A DNA stretch of 64,000 nt from Sphingomonas carotinifaciens (GTDB lineage: Bacteria; Pseudomonadota; Alphaproteobacteria; Sphingomonadales; Sphingomonadaceae), in assembly GCF_009789535.1 (NCBI RefSeq), contig NZ_WSUT01000005.1:1265001-1329000 (forward strand). The letters are read 5' to 3'. Every line of letters begins with the position of its first letter. The stretch's first letter is position 1. The translations under genes were made by a program, and so were the position numbers. Positions 1 to 10,493 of this stretch are shown one piece after another. The notes beneath the pieces are model-generated. The model was given only the letters and a program-made list of their open reading frames with translations, ran no database searches and had not been told where the DNA came from.

Positions 1-667
1 CGAACTGGCCGAAGCCATCCAGCGTGGCGACGCCGAACAGACGCTTCAGTCGTGCCTCGCCGCTCGCGCTGTCGAAATCCGCCCTGGGGCGCAGGCCGGT
101 GGCGGCCTGGGTATAATCGCCCGTCTCGCTGGCGATCGTCTCGGCAGGCGCAAGGCGGGCAAGCTCGGCGCCGATCGCATCGGCGCTGGCGTCGATCACC
201 AGGAAGCGGCCGGTGGAGACATCGGCGGCGGCCAGCGCGACCTCGCCGCCCGCTTCACCGATGGCGACGCACCAATTGTCGGTGCGGGCATCCAGCAGCG
301 CCTCCTCGGTCAGCGTGCCGGCGGTGACGACGCGGACGATGCCGCGCGCGACCAGTGCCTTTGATCCGCCGCGTGCCTTGGCCTCGGCCGGGGTTTCGGT
401 CTGTTCGGCGATGGCGACGCGGTGCCCCGCCTTGATCAGGCGTTGCAGATAGGCGGTGGCGGCATGGACGGGCACGCCGCACATCGGGATCTTCTCACCC
501 GCATGCTCGCCGCGGCTGGTGAGGGCGATGTCCAGCACGCCGCTTGCAACCCGCGCATCTTCAAAGAAAAGTTCGAAAAAGTCGCCCATGCGGTAGAAGA
601 GCAGGCAATCCTCGGCCTCCGCCTTGAGCGCGAGATACTGGGCCATCATCGGGGTGGGAGCGGACAT
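1..667 (-). CDS. mutS: DNA mismatch repair protein MutS, N-terminal part (runs off the left edge)
   Basis: This is the N-terminal part (about 222 codons) of MutS, the ATPase that recognises mismatches and starts methyl-independent or MutL-dependent repair. The start reads MSAPTPMMAQYLALK. The mismatch-binding motif MGDFFELF follows, with the Phe-x-Glu that wedges into the heteroduplex. The segments IPMCGVPVHA and AIAEQTE are typical of domain I. The ATPase and dimer domains lie beyond the window. I chose the ATG at 667; internal Met codons at residues 7 and 8 are alternatives. It is divergent from the malic enzyme gene across about 105 bp. Confidence 0.93.
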   Translation of the reverse strand, partial: MSAPTPMMAQYLALKAEAEDCLLFYRMGDFFELFFEDARVASGVLDIALTSRGEHAGEKIPMCGVPVHAATAYLQRLIKAGHRVAIAEQTETPAEAKARGGSKALVARGIVRVVTAGTLTEEALLDARTDNWCVAIGEAGGEVALAAADVSTGRFLVIDASADAIGAELARLAPAETIASETGDYTQAATGLRPRADFDSASGEARLKRLFGVATLDGFGQF

Positions 668-772
668 GGCCACCGGTTAGGGGTTGCACCGCGCGCGGGC
701 AACGGCCTTGAAAGCGGGGGGCGAAAGCTTCAAGAGCCGTAGCGTCCCGTTATCCGCATACGAAGGTCGCCC

Positions 773-3031
773 ATGTCCGAAGAACCCACCGACCAGTTTT
801 CCGAGCGCGAAGCACTGCTGTTCCACTCCGAGGGGCGGCCGGGCAAGATCGAGATCATCGCATCCAAGCCGATGGCGACGCAGCGCGACCTGGCGCTGGC
901 CTATTCGCCGGGCGTGGCCGTGCCGGTGAAGGCGATCGCCGACGATCCCGCCACCGCCTATGACTATACCGCCAAGGGCAATCTGGTCGCGGTGATCTCC
1001 AACGGCACGGCGATCCTGGGTCTCGGTAATCTGGGCGCGCTCGCCTCCAAGCCGGTGATGGAGGGCAAGGCGGTGCTCTTCAAGCGCTTCGCCGATGTCG
1101 ACTCGATCGACATCGAGCTGAAGACCGAGGACGTCGATCGCCTGATCGATGCGATCGAGCTGATGGAGCCGAGCTTCGGCGGCATCAATCTTGAGGACAT
1201 CAAGGCGCCGGAATGCTTCATCATCGAGCAGACGCTGCGCGAGCGGATGAACATCCCGGTCTTCCACGACGACCAGCACGGCACCGCGATCATCTGCGCC
1301 GCCGGCCTGATCAACGCCTGCCTGCTGACCAACCGGAAGCTGGAGGACGTGAAGGTCGTCGTGAACGGCGCGGGCGCCGCCGCGATCGCCTGCACCGAAT
1401 TGATGAAGGCGATGGGCGTTCGCCAGAACAACGTCATCATGTGCGACCGCACGGGCGTGATCTATCAGGGGCGCGACGACATCAACCAGTGGCAGTCGGC
1501 GCATGCCGCGGTCACCGATCGCCGCACCCTGACCGAGGCGCTGCACGGCGCCGACGTGTTCCTGGGGCTGTCGGCCGCGGGCGCGCTGAAGCCCGAAATG
1601 GTCAAGGACATGGCCAAGTCGCCGATCATCTTCGCGATGGCCAATCCGGAGCCGGAAATCCGCCCCGAACTGGCCAAGGCGGCCCGGCCCGACGCGATCG
1701 TGGCGACCGGCCGGTCGGATTATCCGAACCAGGTCAACAACGTCATCGGCTTCCCCTTCATCTTCCGCGGCGCGCTGGACGTGCGCGCGACGGGCATCAA
1801 CGACGAGATGAAGATCGCCGCCGCCAATGCCATCGCGGAACTGGCGCGCCAGCGCGTGCCGGAGGAAGTGGCGCTGGCTTACGGCACGCAGCACAGCTTT
1901 GGCCCCGAATATATCATCCCGGCGCCGTTCGATCCGCGGCTGATGGAACTGGTGCCCTCCGCGGTCGCCAAGGCGGCGATGGATTCGGGCGTGGCGACGC
2001 GGCCGATCCTGGACATGGCGGCGTATCGCCAGAAGCTGCGCGCGCGCCTGAACCCGACGACGTCGGTACTGACCATGGCCTATGAGGGCGCACGGGCGCA
2101 TCCCAAGCGCGTGCTGTTCGCCGAGGGCGAGGAAGAGGTGGTCCTGCGCGCCGCCATCGCGTTCAAGGAAGGCGGCTATGGTATCCCGGTGCTGGTCGGA
2201 CGCGACGATGTCCATGACCGGCTGGCGGCGCTCGGCGTGTCGAAGCCCGAGGAATATGAGGTGCATAACAGCCGCACCTCGACCCTGGTGCAGGAGATGG
2301 TCGACTTCCTGTACGAGCGGCTGCAGCGCCGCGGCTATCTGCGCCGCGATGCCGAGCGGCTGATCAACCAGGACCGCAACACCTTTGCCGCGACGCTGCT
2401 CCAGCTCGGCCATGCCGATGCGATGATCACCGGCGTCACCCGCACCTATGCCAAGACCTTCCGCGACGTGCGCCGGGTGATCGATCCGGTGGACGGCAAG
2501 GTGCCGTTCGGCATCCACCTGCTGGTCGGGCAGAGCCACACGGTGTTCATCGCCGACACCACGGTGAACGAGCGGCCGTCGGGCGAGGAACTGGCCGATA
2601 TCGCCGAGCGCACCGCGGCGGTGGCGCGCCGCATGGGGCATGAGCCGCGGGTGGCGTTCCTCAGCTACTCGACCTTCGGCAACCCGCATGGCCAGTGGAT
2701 CGACAATGTCCGGGCAGGCGTGGCGGCGCTCGACCGCCGACAGGTCAGCTTCGAATATGAGGGCGAGATGGCGCCGGACGTGGCGCTGAACCCGAAGCAG
2801 ATGAAGAACTTCCCCTTTGCGCGGCTGTCGGGGCCGGCGAACGTCCTCATCATGCCGGGGCTGCAATCGGCCAACATCTCGGCCAAGCTGCTGCGCGAAC
2901 TGGGCGGCGACGACATGATCGGCCCGATGCTGATCGGCATGGAAAAGCCGGTGCAGATCGCGCCGATGACCTCCACGGCCAGCGAGCTGGTGACGCTGGC
3001 GGTGCTGGCGGCGGGCGGTATCGCGCGGTAA
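773..3031 (+). CDS. maeB: NADP-dependent malic enzyme with C-terminal phosphotransacetylase-like domain
   Basis: The 752-residue protein has the length and two-part design of MaeB. It converts malate to pyruvate plus CO2 with reduction of NADP, in the cytoplasm. The malic enzyme half shows YSPGVAVPV (about 44-52), the metal and substrate motif FHDDQHGTAI (about 164-173) and the nucleotide-binding NGAGAAAIA (about 198-206). The C-terminal half (about 430-752) resembles phosphate acetyl/butyryltransferase. In this family that half is regulatory (acetyl-CoA inhibition) rather than catalytic. A long antisense open frame lies across the gene but is a shadow of its codon bias. Two strong hairpin terminators follow. 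Confidence 0.96.
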   Translation: MSEEPTDQFSEREALLFHSEGRPGKIEIIASKPMATQRDLALAYSPGVAVPVKAIADDPATAYDYTAKGNLVAVISNGTAILGLGNLGALASKPVMEGKAVLFKRFADVDSIDIELKTEDVDRLIDAIELMEPSFGGINLEDIKAPECFIIEQTLRERMNIPVFHDDQHGTAIICAAGLINACLLTNRKLEDVKVVVNGAGAAAIACTELMKAMGVRQNNVIMCDRTGVIYQGRDDINQWQSAHAAVTDRRTLTEALHGADVFLGLSAAGALKPEMVKDMAKSPIIFAMANPEPEIRPELAKAARPDAIVATGRSDYPNQVNNVIGFPFIFRGALDVRATGINDEMKIAAANAIAELARQRVPEEVALAYGTQHSFGPEYIIPAPFDPRLMELVPSAVAKAAMDSGVATRPILDMAAYRQKLRARLNPTTSVLTMAYEGARAHPKRVLFAEGEEEVVLRAAIAFKEGGYGIPVLVGRDDVHDRLAALGVSKPEEYEVHNSRTSTLVQEMVDFLYERLQRRGYLRRDAERLINQDRNTFAATLLQLGHADAMITGVTRTYAKTFRDVRRVIDPVDGKVPFGIHLLVGQSHTVFIADTTVNERPSGEELADIAERTAAVARRMGHEPRVAFLSYSTFGNPHGQWIDNVRAGVAALDRRQVSFEYEGEMAPDVALNPKQMKNFPFARLSGPANVLIMPGLQSANISAKLLRELGGDDMIGPMLIGMEKPVQIAPMTSTASELVTLAVLAAGGIAR

Positions 3032-3061
3032 CGCCTGCGAGACGATCGGGACATGATCGAA

Positions 3062-3091
3062 GGGCCGGGGAAGCGATCCTCCGGCCCTTTT
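3062..3091 (+). terminator. Rho-independent terminator after maeB
   Basis: A 7-bp GC stem (GGGCCGG at 3062-3068 with CCGGCCC at 3081-3087) is followed directly by TTTT. It sits about 30 bp after the maeB stop codon. Confidence 0.75.
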
Positions 3092-3124
3092 AGTTATGTT
3101 GACCTGATCGGGGATGGTCCCACG

Positions 3125-3163
3125 AAAAAGGGGCCGGAGGATCGCTCCCCCGGCCCCTTTTTT
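3125..3163. terminator. Bidirectional terminator between maeB and the APC permease gene
   Basis: GGGGCCGG (3130-3137) pairs with CCGGCCCC (3150-3157). The stem is flanked by AAAAA on the left and TTTTTT on the right, so it can end transcripts from both convergent genes. Its sequence is close to that of the hairpin 40 bp upstream, which suggests local duplication. Confidence 0.8.
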
Positions 3164-3182
3164 GCGTCGATCGGACTAGCCG

Positions 3183-4718
3183 TCAGTCGAGCGGCTTGGC
3201 GATCTCCGGCTGCATCGCGGGGTCGTCCACCACGTCGATGATCCCGCGGCCGACATAGCTGCGGCGGCGGCTGTAGCCGAAATAGATGAGCAGCCCCAGC
3301 GCGCCCCATACCGGCAGCACCAGGATCGCGATCAGCGGCAGCGAGAAATACAGGTACAGACAGCCGACGATCGCAAGCGGGGCGACGATCCAGATGGCGG
3401 GGGTGCGGAAGGGGCGATGGCGGGTCGGGTCGACCTTGCGCAGCACCAGCACCGAGATCGCCACCATGAAGAAGGCGAACAGCGTGCCCGAATTGGAATA
3501 ATCGGCCAGCTTGCCCACCGGCAGGAAGGCGGCGGCGATGGTGGCGGCGATGCCGGTGACGACCGTCACGACGTGCGGCGTCTTGTAGCGCGGATGTACC
3601 GAGGCGAGCTTGTCGGGCAGCAAGCCGTCACGCGCCATGGTGAAGAACACGCGGGTCTGGCCGAACATCATCATCAGCACGACCGAGGGCAGCGCCAGCG
3701 TGGCGGCAAGGCCGATCAGGTTGCCGATCTTCACCCAGCCGAAGGTGCGCAGCACATGGGCCAACGCCTCGCGCGAGCAGGGCAGGGGCTCCAGTGCACC
3801 GCCTGCGACCAGCGCCTGGCAACGGGCGGCGATCTCGGACGAACCGGGGGCGAGCAGCGTTCCGGCCGCGTCGCGCACCGGCTGCGCACCCAGCGGCGAT
3901 CCGATCGCGCCGGCCGACACCAGGATATAGAAGATGGTGCAGAAGAGCAGCGATGCGATCAGGCCGATCGGCACGTTGCGCTGCGGGTTCTTGGTTTCCT
4001 CCGCGGCGGTCGAGACCGCGTCGAAGCCGACATAGGCAAAGAAGATCGAGGCCGCGGCCCCCGCCACGCCGACCATGCCGGTGGGCATGAAGGGCTGGAA
4101 ATTCTCGACGTTCATCATCGGGATGGACAGCACGATGAACAGCGTGAGGGCGGCCACCTTGATCGCGACCAGCACCGCGTTGACGCGGGCGCTCTCCGTG
4201 GTGCCGACGACCAGCAGCCAGGTCACGAGAACGGTGATGATCATCGCCGGCAGGTTGACATAGCCGCCCGCGGACGGGCCGTTCACCCATTCCATCGGAA
4301 TGTCGATGCCCAGCAGGTTGCGCAACTGCCCGACGACATAACCGGACCAGCCGACCGCCACCGCCGAGGCGCCGACCGCATATTCCAGGATCAGCGCCCA
4401 ACCGACCATCCAGGCGAGCAGTTCGCCCATCACGGCATAGGTATAGGTATAGGCGGACCCGGCGACCGGGACCATCGAGGCGAGTTCGGAATAGCAGAGC
4501 GCGGCCACCGCGCAGACGAACCCGGCGATGACGAACGAGATCATCATGCCGGGGCCGGCCTTTTGCGCGGCCTCCGACGTCAGAACGAAGATGCCGGTGC
4601 CGATCACTGCACCGATGCCCAGCATGGTGAGCTGGAAGGCGCCGAGCGTGCGTTCGAGGCCTCGCTTCTCGGCGGTCGCCAAAATGGCGTCCAAAGGCTT
4701 AACGCGCCCAAAAATCAT
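3183..4718 (-). CDS. APC-superfamily amino acid permease (cationic amino acid transporter type)
   Basis: This 511-residue inner-membrane transporter of the amino acid-polyamine-organocation superfamily has about 12 hydrophobic segments. The first helix carries the characteristic glycine-rich motif GIGAVIGTGIFVLT. The later FFAYVGFDAVSTAAEETKNP segment is typical of the CAT/YfnA-like subgroup. The open frame continues far upstream into the neighbouring gene. I placed the start at MIFGRVKPLDA because GGGGGGA lies about nine bases before that ATG and the family's N-terminus begins there. The substrate cannot be told from the sequence; basic or branched amino acids are likely. Confidence 0.9.
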   Translation of the reverse strand: MIFGRVKPLDAILATAEKRGLERTLGAFQLTMLGIGAVIGTGIFVLTSEAAQKAGPGMMISFVIAGFVCAVAALCYSELASMVPVAGSAYTYTYAVMGELLAWMVGWALILEYAVGASAVAVGWSGYVVGQLRNLLGIDIPMEWVNGPSAGGYVNLPAMIITVLVTWLLVVGTTESARVNAVLVAIKVAALTLFIVLSIPMMNVENFQPFMPTGMVGVAGAAASIFFAYVGFDAVSTAAEETKNPQRNVPIGLIASLLFCTIFYILVSAGAIGSPLGAQPVRDAAGTLLAPGSSEIAARCQALVAGGALEPLPCSREALAHVLRTFGWVKIGNLIGLAATLALPSVVLMMMFGQTRVFFTMARDGLLPDKLASVHPRYKTPHVVTVVTGIAATIAAAFLPVGKLADYSNSGTLFAFFMVAISVLVLRKVDPTRHRPFRTPAIWIVAPLAIVGCLYLYFSLPLIAILVLPVWGALGLLIYFGYSRRRSYVGRGIIDVVDDPAMQPEIAKPLD

Positions 4719-4810
4719 GTACTTAAATCCCCCCGGGGAGCCGGGCACCGTGTGCGCCCGTGGTCTTGGATGGGATCGTAGGTTAGCTGCAATTTTATTG
4801 CGCGCAATCC

Positions 4811-5188
4811 CTATCGCGCCAGCATGGGCCCGAGTGGCCGGCCGCCGAAGATATGTACGTGAAGATGCGGCACTTCTTGCCCGGCATCGCCGCCGATATT
4901 GACCAGCAGGCGGTAGCCGGGCGCCACCAGCCCGGCCTCGCGCGCGACATGGCCGACCGCGCGAACGAAGCCGGCGATCTCCGCGTCGGAACCGCGGGCG
5001 GTGAAATCGTCCCACGAGACGTAAGCGCCGCGCGGGATGACCAGGATGTGCTGCGGGGCGACGGGTGCGATGTCGTGAAAGGCGACGGCCCATTCATCCT
5101 CGTACACGCGGCTGGACGGGATCTCGTTTCGCAGGATCCTCGCAAAGATGTTCCCGTCATCATAGGGCTGGGTGGCATCGATCGGCAT
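4811..5188 (-). CDS. HIT family nucleotide-binding protein
   Basis: The 125-residue protein belongs to the histidine triad superfamily of nucleoside phosphoramidases and hydrolases. The triad motif HLHVHIFGGR lies near the C-terminus, and IFARILRNEIPSSRVYEDE is the usual N-terminal beta segment. It lies three bases after hisE, at the end of the histidine operon, an arrangement common in alphaproteobacteria. It probably shares that transcript. Its physiological substrate is unknown. Confidence 0.92.
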   Translation of the reverse strand: MPIDATQPYDDGNIFARILRNEIPSSRVYEDEWAVAFHDIAPVAPQHILVIPRGAYVSWDDFTARGSDAEIAGFVRAVGHVAREAGLVAPGYRLLVNIGGDAGQEVPHLHVHIFGGRPLGPMLAR

Positions 5189-5191
5189 CGG

Positions 5192-5509
5192 TCAGGCTCC
5201 CTTGGTACGCGCGGCCTTTTCGGCATGGCCGGACAATCCTTCGCGGCGGTCGAGTTCAGCGCGGACATCGTCCAGGTCGAGGCCGGCGTCGGCGAGCAGC
5301 ACGCACAGGTGGAACATCAGGTCGGCCGCTTCGGAGACGAGCTTGTCGGGTTGTGCCATGGCGGCGATCACGGTTTCCACCGCCTCCTCGCCCAGCTTCT
5401 GCGCGATCTTGGGGCGGCCCTTGGCGAAGAGGCTGGCGACGTAGGAGGTGGCGGGGTCGGCGGTGCGCCGGTCGCGGATGGTGGCTTCGAGGCGGTGGAA
5501 GGCGTCCAT
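5192..5509 (-). CDS. hisE: Phosphoribosyl-ATP pyrophosphatase HisE
   Basis: HisE hydrolyses phosphoribosyl-ATP to phosphoribosyl-AMP and pyrophosphate, the second step of histidine synthesis. The 105-residue product has the all-alpha MazG-like motif KLGEEAVETVIAA and the second acidic helix SEAADLMFHL. The open frame extends upstream, but the family N-terminus is MDAFHRLEATI, whose ATG is at 5509. The Shine-Dalgarno sequence there is weak, so it may depend on translation from the small upstream frame. Confidence 0.93.
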   Translation of the reverse strand: MDAFHRLEATIRDRRTADPATSYVASLFAKGRPKIAQKLGEEAVETVIAAMAQPDKLVSEAADLMFHLCVLLADAGLDLDDVRAELDRREGLSGHAEKAARTKGA

Positions 5510-5541
5510 GGCGGCCGTGGTGGCGGCTGCGGCGGGCGCGG

Positions 5542-5676
5542 TCAATCCCGGCGGCGTCCACGCAGGCGGCGGCGGACGAACCAGATCGCGGCGACGGCGC
5601 AGGCGAAGAGCGCGAGGTCGGAGAGTTCGGGGTGCGTTCTGGGTGGGTGGACCGGAGCCTGCGCCGTGGATACCAT
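5542..5676 (-). CDS. Small single-pass membrane peptide inside the histidine operon (44 aa)
   Basis: The ATG directly abuts the hisF stop codon (TGAATG), and the frame ends 32 bp before hisE. The peptide has a Pro-rich N-terminus (AQAPVHPPRTHPELS), one hydrophobic stretch (DLALFACAVAAIWFV) and an Arg-rich tail (RRRLRGRRRD). This is the pattern of a one-helix membrane protein with the positive end in the cytoplasm. It fills the only real gap in an otherwise overlapping operon. No function is known to me. The short length leaves room for chance, but the tight start-stop coupling and the sensible topology argue for a real gene. Confidence 0.5.
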   Translation of the reverse strand: MVSTAQAPVHPPRTHPELSDLALFACAVAAIWFVRRRLRGRRRD

Positions 5677-6438
5677 TCAGTGCGTCCGGACCGGTACGCC
5701 GGCGGCGGCAAGCGCGCGGTGGGCGTCGGCGACGGTGGCCTCGCCGAAATGGAAGATCGAGGCGGCGAGGACTGCCGAGGCGTGGCCGTCGCGGACGCCA
5801 GCGACCAGATCGTCCAGCGTGCCGACCCCGCCCGAGGCGACGACGGGGACGCTGGTGCGGTCGGCGATGGCGCGGATCAGGTCGAGGTCGTAGCCGCCGC
5901 GGGTACCGTCGCGGTCCATCGAGGTGACGAGCAGTTCGCCGGCACCGAGATCGGCGAGGCGCAGCGCGTGTTGGACCGCATCGATCCCGGTCGCGCGCCG
6001 GCCGCCATGGGTGAACACCTCCCAGCCGTCCCCCGTCCGCCGCGCGTCGATCGAGGCGACGCAGCACTGGCTGCCGAAGCGTTCGGCAATGTCGGCGACG
6101 ATTTCGGGACGGGTGACGGCGGCGGAATTGACCGCGACCTTGTCCGCGCCCGCCAGCAGCAGCGCGCGGGCATCGTCGGCGGAGCGGACGCCCCCGCCCA
6201 CGGTCAGCGGCATGAAGCAGACCGCGGCGGTGCGGCGTACCACGTCGAGGATGGTGCCGCGTGCCTCGTGGCTGGCGGTGATGTCGAGGAAGCAGAGTTC
6301 GTCCGCACCGGCGGCGTCATAGGCGCGTGCCTGCTCGACGGGATCGCCGGCATCGATCAGGTCGACGAAGTTGACGCCCTTGACGACGCGGCCGTTCGCC
6401 ACGTCGAGACAGGGGATGACGCGTGCGCGAACCGTCAT
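5677..6438 (-). CDS. hisF: Imidazole glycerol phosphate synthase cyclase subunit HisF
   Basis: HisF is a 253-residue TIM barrel. It uses ammonia delivered by HisH to turn PRFAR into imidazole glycerol phosphate and AICAR. The first strand reads [17 protein letters not shown], with the catalytic Asp. The phosphate-binding glycine motifs [10 protein letters not shown] and [13 protein letters not shown] are present. It overlaps hisA by four bases, as expected for translational coupling. Confidence 0.97.
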   Translation of the reverse strand: MTVRARVIPCLDVANGRVVKGVNFVDLIDAGDPVEQARAYDAAGADELCFLDITASHEARGTILDVVRRTAAVCFMPLTVGGGVRSADDARALLLAGADKVAVNSAAVTRPEIVADIAERFGSQCCVASIDARRTGDGWEVFTHGGRRATGIDAVQHALRLADLGAGELLVTSMDRDGTRGGYDLDLIRAIADRTSVPVVASGGVGTLDDLVAGVRDGHASAVLAASIFHFGEATVADAHRALAAAGVPVRTH

Positions 6439-7178
6439 GCCGCGTTCGCCACGCTGATCGCCGCGGCGAGGTCGAGCCGGCCGTCGTAGAGCGCGCGGCC
6501 GGTGATGACGCCTTCCACCCCATCGCGGTGATGGACGGCGAGCATGTGGATGTCGCCGATCCCCGCGACGCCGCCGCTGGCGATGACGGGGATGTCGACG
6601 CTGCGCGCGAGATCGACCGTCGCCTCGACATTGCAGCCCTTGAGCAACCCGTCGCGGCCGACATCGGTGAAGAGCAAAGCGGCGACGCCGGCATCCTCGA
6701 ACCGGCGGGCAAGGTCAGTGGCAGTGACGGTGGAGACGTCCGCCCAGCCCTTGGTCGCGACCATGCCGTCCCTGGCATCGACCGCGACGACGATGCCGCC
6801 GGGGAAGGCGCGTGCCATGTCGCGGACGAAATCGGGGTTTTCGAGTGCGGCGGTACCGATCACGACGCGCGACACGCCGAGATCGAACCATTGCTCCACG
6901 CTTTCGGGCGTGCGGATGCCGCCGCCCAGTTGCACATGGCCCGGAAAACGCGACACGATGCCGCGCACCGCGTCGCCGTTCACCGACCTGCCGGCAAAGG
7001 CGCCGTCGAGATCGACGACATGGAGATGCTGCGCGCCGCTTGTCGCGAACAATTCGGCCTGGTGCGCGGGATCGTCGCCATAGACGGTGGCACGGTCCAT
7101 GTCGCCTTCGGCGAGGCGGACGACCTGGCCACCCTTCAGATCGATGGCGGGAAAGACGATCAGGCTCACGGTTGCCAC
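6435..7178 (-). CDS. hisA: ProFAR isomerase HisA
   Basis: HisA is a 247-residue TIM-barrel isomerase that converts ProFAR to PRFAR. It starts [20 protein letters not shown], with the catalytic Asp, and carries [10 protein letters not shown] and the second-half motif [12 protein letters not shown]. It overlaps both hisH (13 bp) and hisF (4 bp), so these genes form one translationally coupled unit. Confidence 0.97.
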   Translation of the reverse strand: MATVSLIVFPAIDLKGGQVVRLAEGDMDRATVYGDDPAHQAELFATSGAQHLHVVDLDGAFAGRSVNGDAVRGIVSRFPGHVQLGGGIRTPESVEQWFDLGVSRVVIGTAALENPDFVRDMARAFPGGIVVAVDARDGMVATKGWADVSTVTATDLARRFEDAGVAALLFTDVGRDGLLKGCNVEATVDLARSVDIPVIASGGVAGIGDIHMLAVHHRDGVEGVITGRALYDGRLDLAAAISVANAA

Positions 7179-7771
7179 TCCAGGAAACGGGAAAGAAGAT
7201 CGATGCCGTAGCGCTGGCTCTTCTCGGGGTGAAACTGCACGCCGATCACCGTGTCGCGGCCGATCGCGGCGGTGACCGGACCGGCATGGTCGGTGGTGGC
7301 GAGGACATGCTCGCCCTCAAAGGCATAGCTGTGCAGGAAATAGGCCTCGCCGGGCACGATGAGCGGGTGGCCGGTGGTCGGCACCACGTCGTTCCAGCCC
7401 ATGTGCGGCACCTTGGCCGCCATCGTGCCGGGCTCCAGCCGCCGGACGCGGCCGGGAACCCAGCCGAGCCCGCGATGCGTGCCCATTTCCTCGCCGGCGT
7501 CGGCCAGCAACTGCATGCCGACGCAGACGCCGAGGAACGGGCGGGCGCGGTCCAGCGCGGCGGTGCGCAGGGCTTCCTCCAGTCCGTCGACCCGGCGCAG
7601 ATTGGCCGCACATGCCCCGAACGCGCCGACACCGGGCAGGACGATGCGGTCCGCCCTTGCCACCACGTCCGGGTCGGCGGTGATGACGATATCGGTCGCG
7701 CCGGCGGCACGCAGCGCGTTTTCCACCGAATGCAGGTTGCCCGATTCGATATCGATCAGCGCCAGCGTCAC
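7166..7771 (-). CDS. hisH: Imidazole glycerol phosphate synthase glutaminase subunit HisH
   Basis: HisH is a class I glutamine amidotransferase that supplies ammonia to HisF. The nucleophile elbow [11 protein letters not shown] contains the catalytic Cys, and GVQFHPEKS holds the His and Glu of the triad. The long open frame continues into hisB. The family N-terminus ([11 protein letters not shown]) points to the GTG at 7771, which overlaps the hisB stop codon by four bases (GTGA). That gives 201 residues, the normal length. Confidence 0.94.
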   Translation of the reverse strand: MTLALIDIESGNLHSVENALRAAGATDIVITADPDVVARADRIVLPGVGAFGACAANLRRVDGLEEALRTAALDRARPFLGVCVGMQLLADAGEEMGTHRGLGWVPGRVRRLEPGTMAAKVPHMGWNDVVPTTGHPLIVPGEAYFLHSYAFEGEHVLATTDHAGPVTAAIGRDTVIGVQFHPEKSQRYGIDLLSRFLEWQP

Positions 7772-8355
7772 AGCACGCCCTTGGTCGAGGGGACGGCGTC
7801 CGCCTTGCGCGGGTCGATCTCCACCGCCATGCGCAGCGCCCGCGCCAGGCCCTTGAACAGGCTTTCGGCGATGTGGTGGTTGTTGTGACCATGCAGCAGA
7901 TCGACGTGGAGGGTGATGCCCGCCTCCTGCGCGAAGCTGTGAAAGAAATGCTCGATCATCTCGGTCTGCAGCGTGCCGAGCGACTGAACGGTGAACGTCG
8001 CGTTCCAGACGAGCCAGGGCCGCCCGGAAATGTCGAGCGCGATGCGGGTCAGCGTCTCGTCCATCGGCGACAAGGCCTCGCCGTAGCGGCGGATGCCGCG
8101 CTTGTCGCCCAGCGCCTTGGCGAAGGCCTGTCCGATCGCCAGCCCGGCATCCTCGGTGGTGTGGTGGCCATCGATATGCAGGTCGCCCGCGACCTTCACC
8201 TCCAGGTCGATCAGCGAATGGCGGGCAAGCTGGTCGAGCATGTGGTCGAGAAAGCCGATGCCGGTTTCGTTGGCATAGCAGCCTGTCCCGTCGAGGTTGA
8301 CGGTCACGTCGATGGCGGTTTCCGCGGTGGCGCGGTGGACGGTGGCGGTGCGCAT
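7768..8355 (-). CDS. hisB: Imidazoleglycerol-phosphate dehydratase HisB
   Basis: HisB dehydrates imidazole glycerol phosphate to imidazole acetol phosphate. The 195-residue monofunctional form shows the metal-binding motifs [23 protein letters not shown] and [10 protein letters not shown] start at MRTATVHR, the usual N-terminus; an ATG ten codons upstream is possible. It is the first gene of the operon, divergent from sspB. Confidence 0.95.
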   Translation of the reverse strand: MRTATVHRATAETAIDVTVNLDGTGCYANETGIGFLDHMLDQLARHSLIDLEVKVAGDLHIDGHHTTEDAGLAIGQAFAKALGDKRGIRRYGEALSPMDETLTRIALDISGRPWLVWNATFTVQSLGTLQTEMIEHFFHSFAQEAGITLHVDLLHGHNNHHIAESLFKGLARALRMAVEIDPRKADAVPSTKGVL

Positions 8356-8390
8356 GCCAGCCCCATACCCTACGGCGCGTTCCATGCAAT

Positions 8391-8402
8391 CTTGGGCCCA
8401 AG
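8391..8402. promoter_or_regulatory. Perfect 12-bp palindrome between hisB and sspB
   Basis: CTTGGGCCCAAG is a perfect palindrome, flanked on both sides by the direct repeat GCAATCTTG. It lies in the 87-bp divergent spacer and could bind a dimeric regulator. No match to a named operator is claimed. Confidence 0.35.
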
Positions 8403-8442
8403 CAATCTTGACCCGCCACCAAACCCCGCTAGTCCAAGGGGC

Positions 8443-8928
8443 ATGACCGATGGATTGCCAGACAGCCTGATTCCGTACGATGAAATCGTGCAGGAGGCGC
8501 TGCGCGCCGTGGTGGGCCGCGTGCTTGGGTCCGTGGCGGCGGCCGGCGGATTGCCCGGCGACCACCATTTCTACATCACCTTCAAGACGCAGGCACCGGG
8601 GGTGGATATTCCCCAGCGGCTGATCGACCGGTTCCCGGACGAGATGACGATCGTGCTGCAGAATCGCTACTGGGACCTGCTGGTCGACGACTCGCGCTTC
8701 TCGGTGGGGCTGAGCTTCAACCAGGTGCCGTCGAAGCTGAACATTCCCTATTCAGCGATCACCGGCTTCCATGATCCGGCGGTGAATTTCGAGCTGCGCT
8801 TCCAGGCGACCGAGGGGCCAAACGACGGTCCCGAGCCGCATGACGAGGCGGAAAATGACGGCCCCGTCGCCACGCCGGTCGAGGATGGCAGCAACGTCGT
8901 CGCGGTGGACTTTAAGCGGAAGAAGTGA
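8443..8928 (+). CDS. sspB: ClpXP adaptor SspB (alphaproteobacterial type)
   Basis: The 161-residue protein matches the alphaproteobacterial SspB family, which tethers ssrA-tagged proteins to the ClpXP protease. Supporting segments are [33 protein letters not shown] and [21 protein letters not shown]. The acidic linker (about 120-150) ends in the basic tail [10 protein letters not shown], the usual ClpX-docking end. The start ATG has AAGGGG about five bases upstream. It is monocistronic and followed by a hairpin repeat. Confidence 0.9.
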   Translation: MTDGLPDSLIPYDEIVQEALRAVVGRVLGSVAAAGGLPGDHHFYITFKTQAPGVDIPQRLIDRFPDEMTIVLQNRYWDLLVDDSRFSVGLSFNQVPSKLNIPYSAITGFHDPAVNFELRFQATEGPNDGPEPHDEAENDGPVATPVEDGSNVVAVDFKRKK

Positions 8929-8959
8929 TCGATAAGTAAGGGGGGCAAGCAGTGTTGCG

Positions 8960-9004
8960 CTGCTTGGCATCCCCTCACCCAACCCTCTCCCCGGTGGGGA
9001 GAGG
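8960..9004. repeat. Dispersed intergenic repeat with CCCTCTCCCC hairpin
   Basis: CCCTCTCCCC (8982-8991) and GGGGAGAGGG (8995-9004) form a 10-bp perfect stem with a 3-base loop. The 20 bases at 8960-8979 are the reverse complement of 41343-41362. Both belong to a family scattered through the intergenic spaces of this window. Confidence 0.75.
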
Positions 9005-9048
9005 GCTTTAGACGGGAACCCTTCGGGGTCAGCCGCGTAGCCCGTGGC

Positions 9049-10440
<1,392 letters not shown>

Positions 10441-10493
10441 GCGCGGGAACCATCGGCCGGCCCGAACATCTTTGCACAAAGGAGATCGTTCAC

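Noticed and set aside
677..2866. 729-codon open frame antisense to maeB
   Set aside because: It lies opposite a clear malic enzyme gene, is rich in Arg, His and Asp as expected of a GC-bias shadow, and has no recognisable domain.
8356..8442. Histidine attenuator leader before hisB
   Set aside because: No run of His codons or competing terminator was seen on the minus strand.
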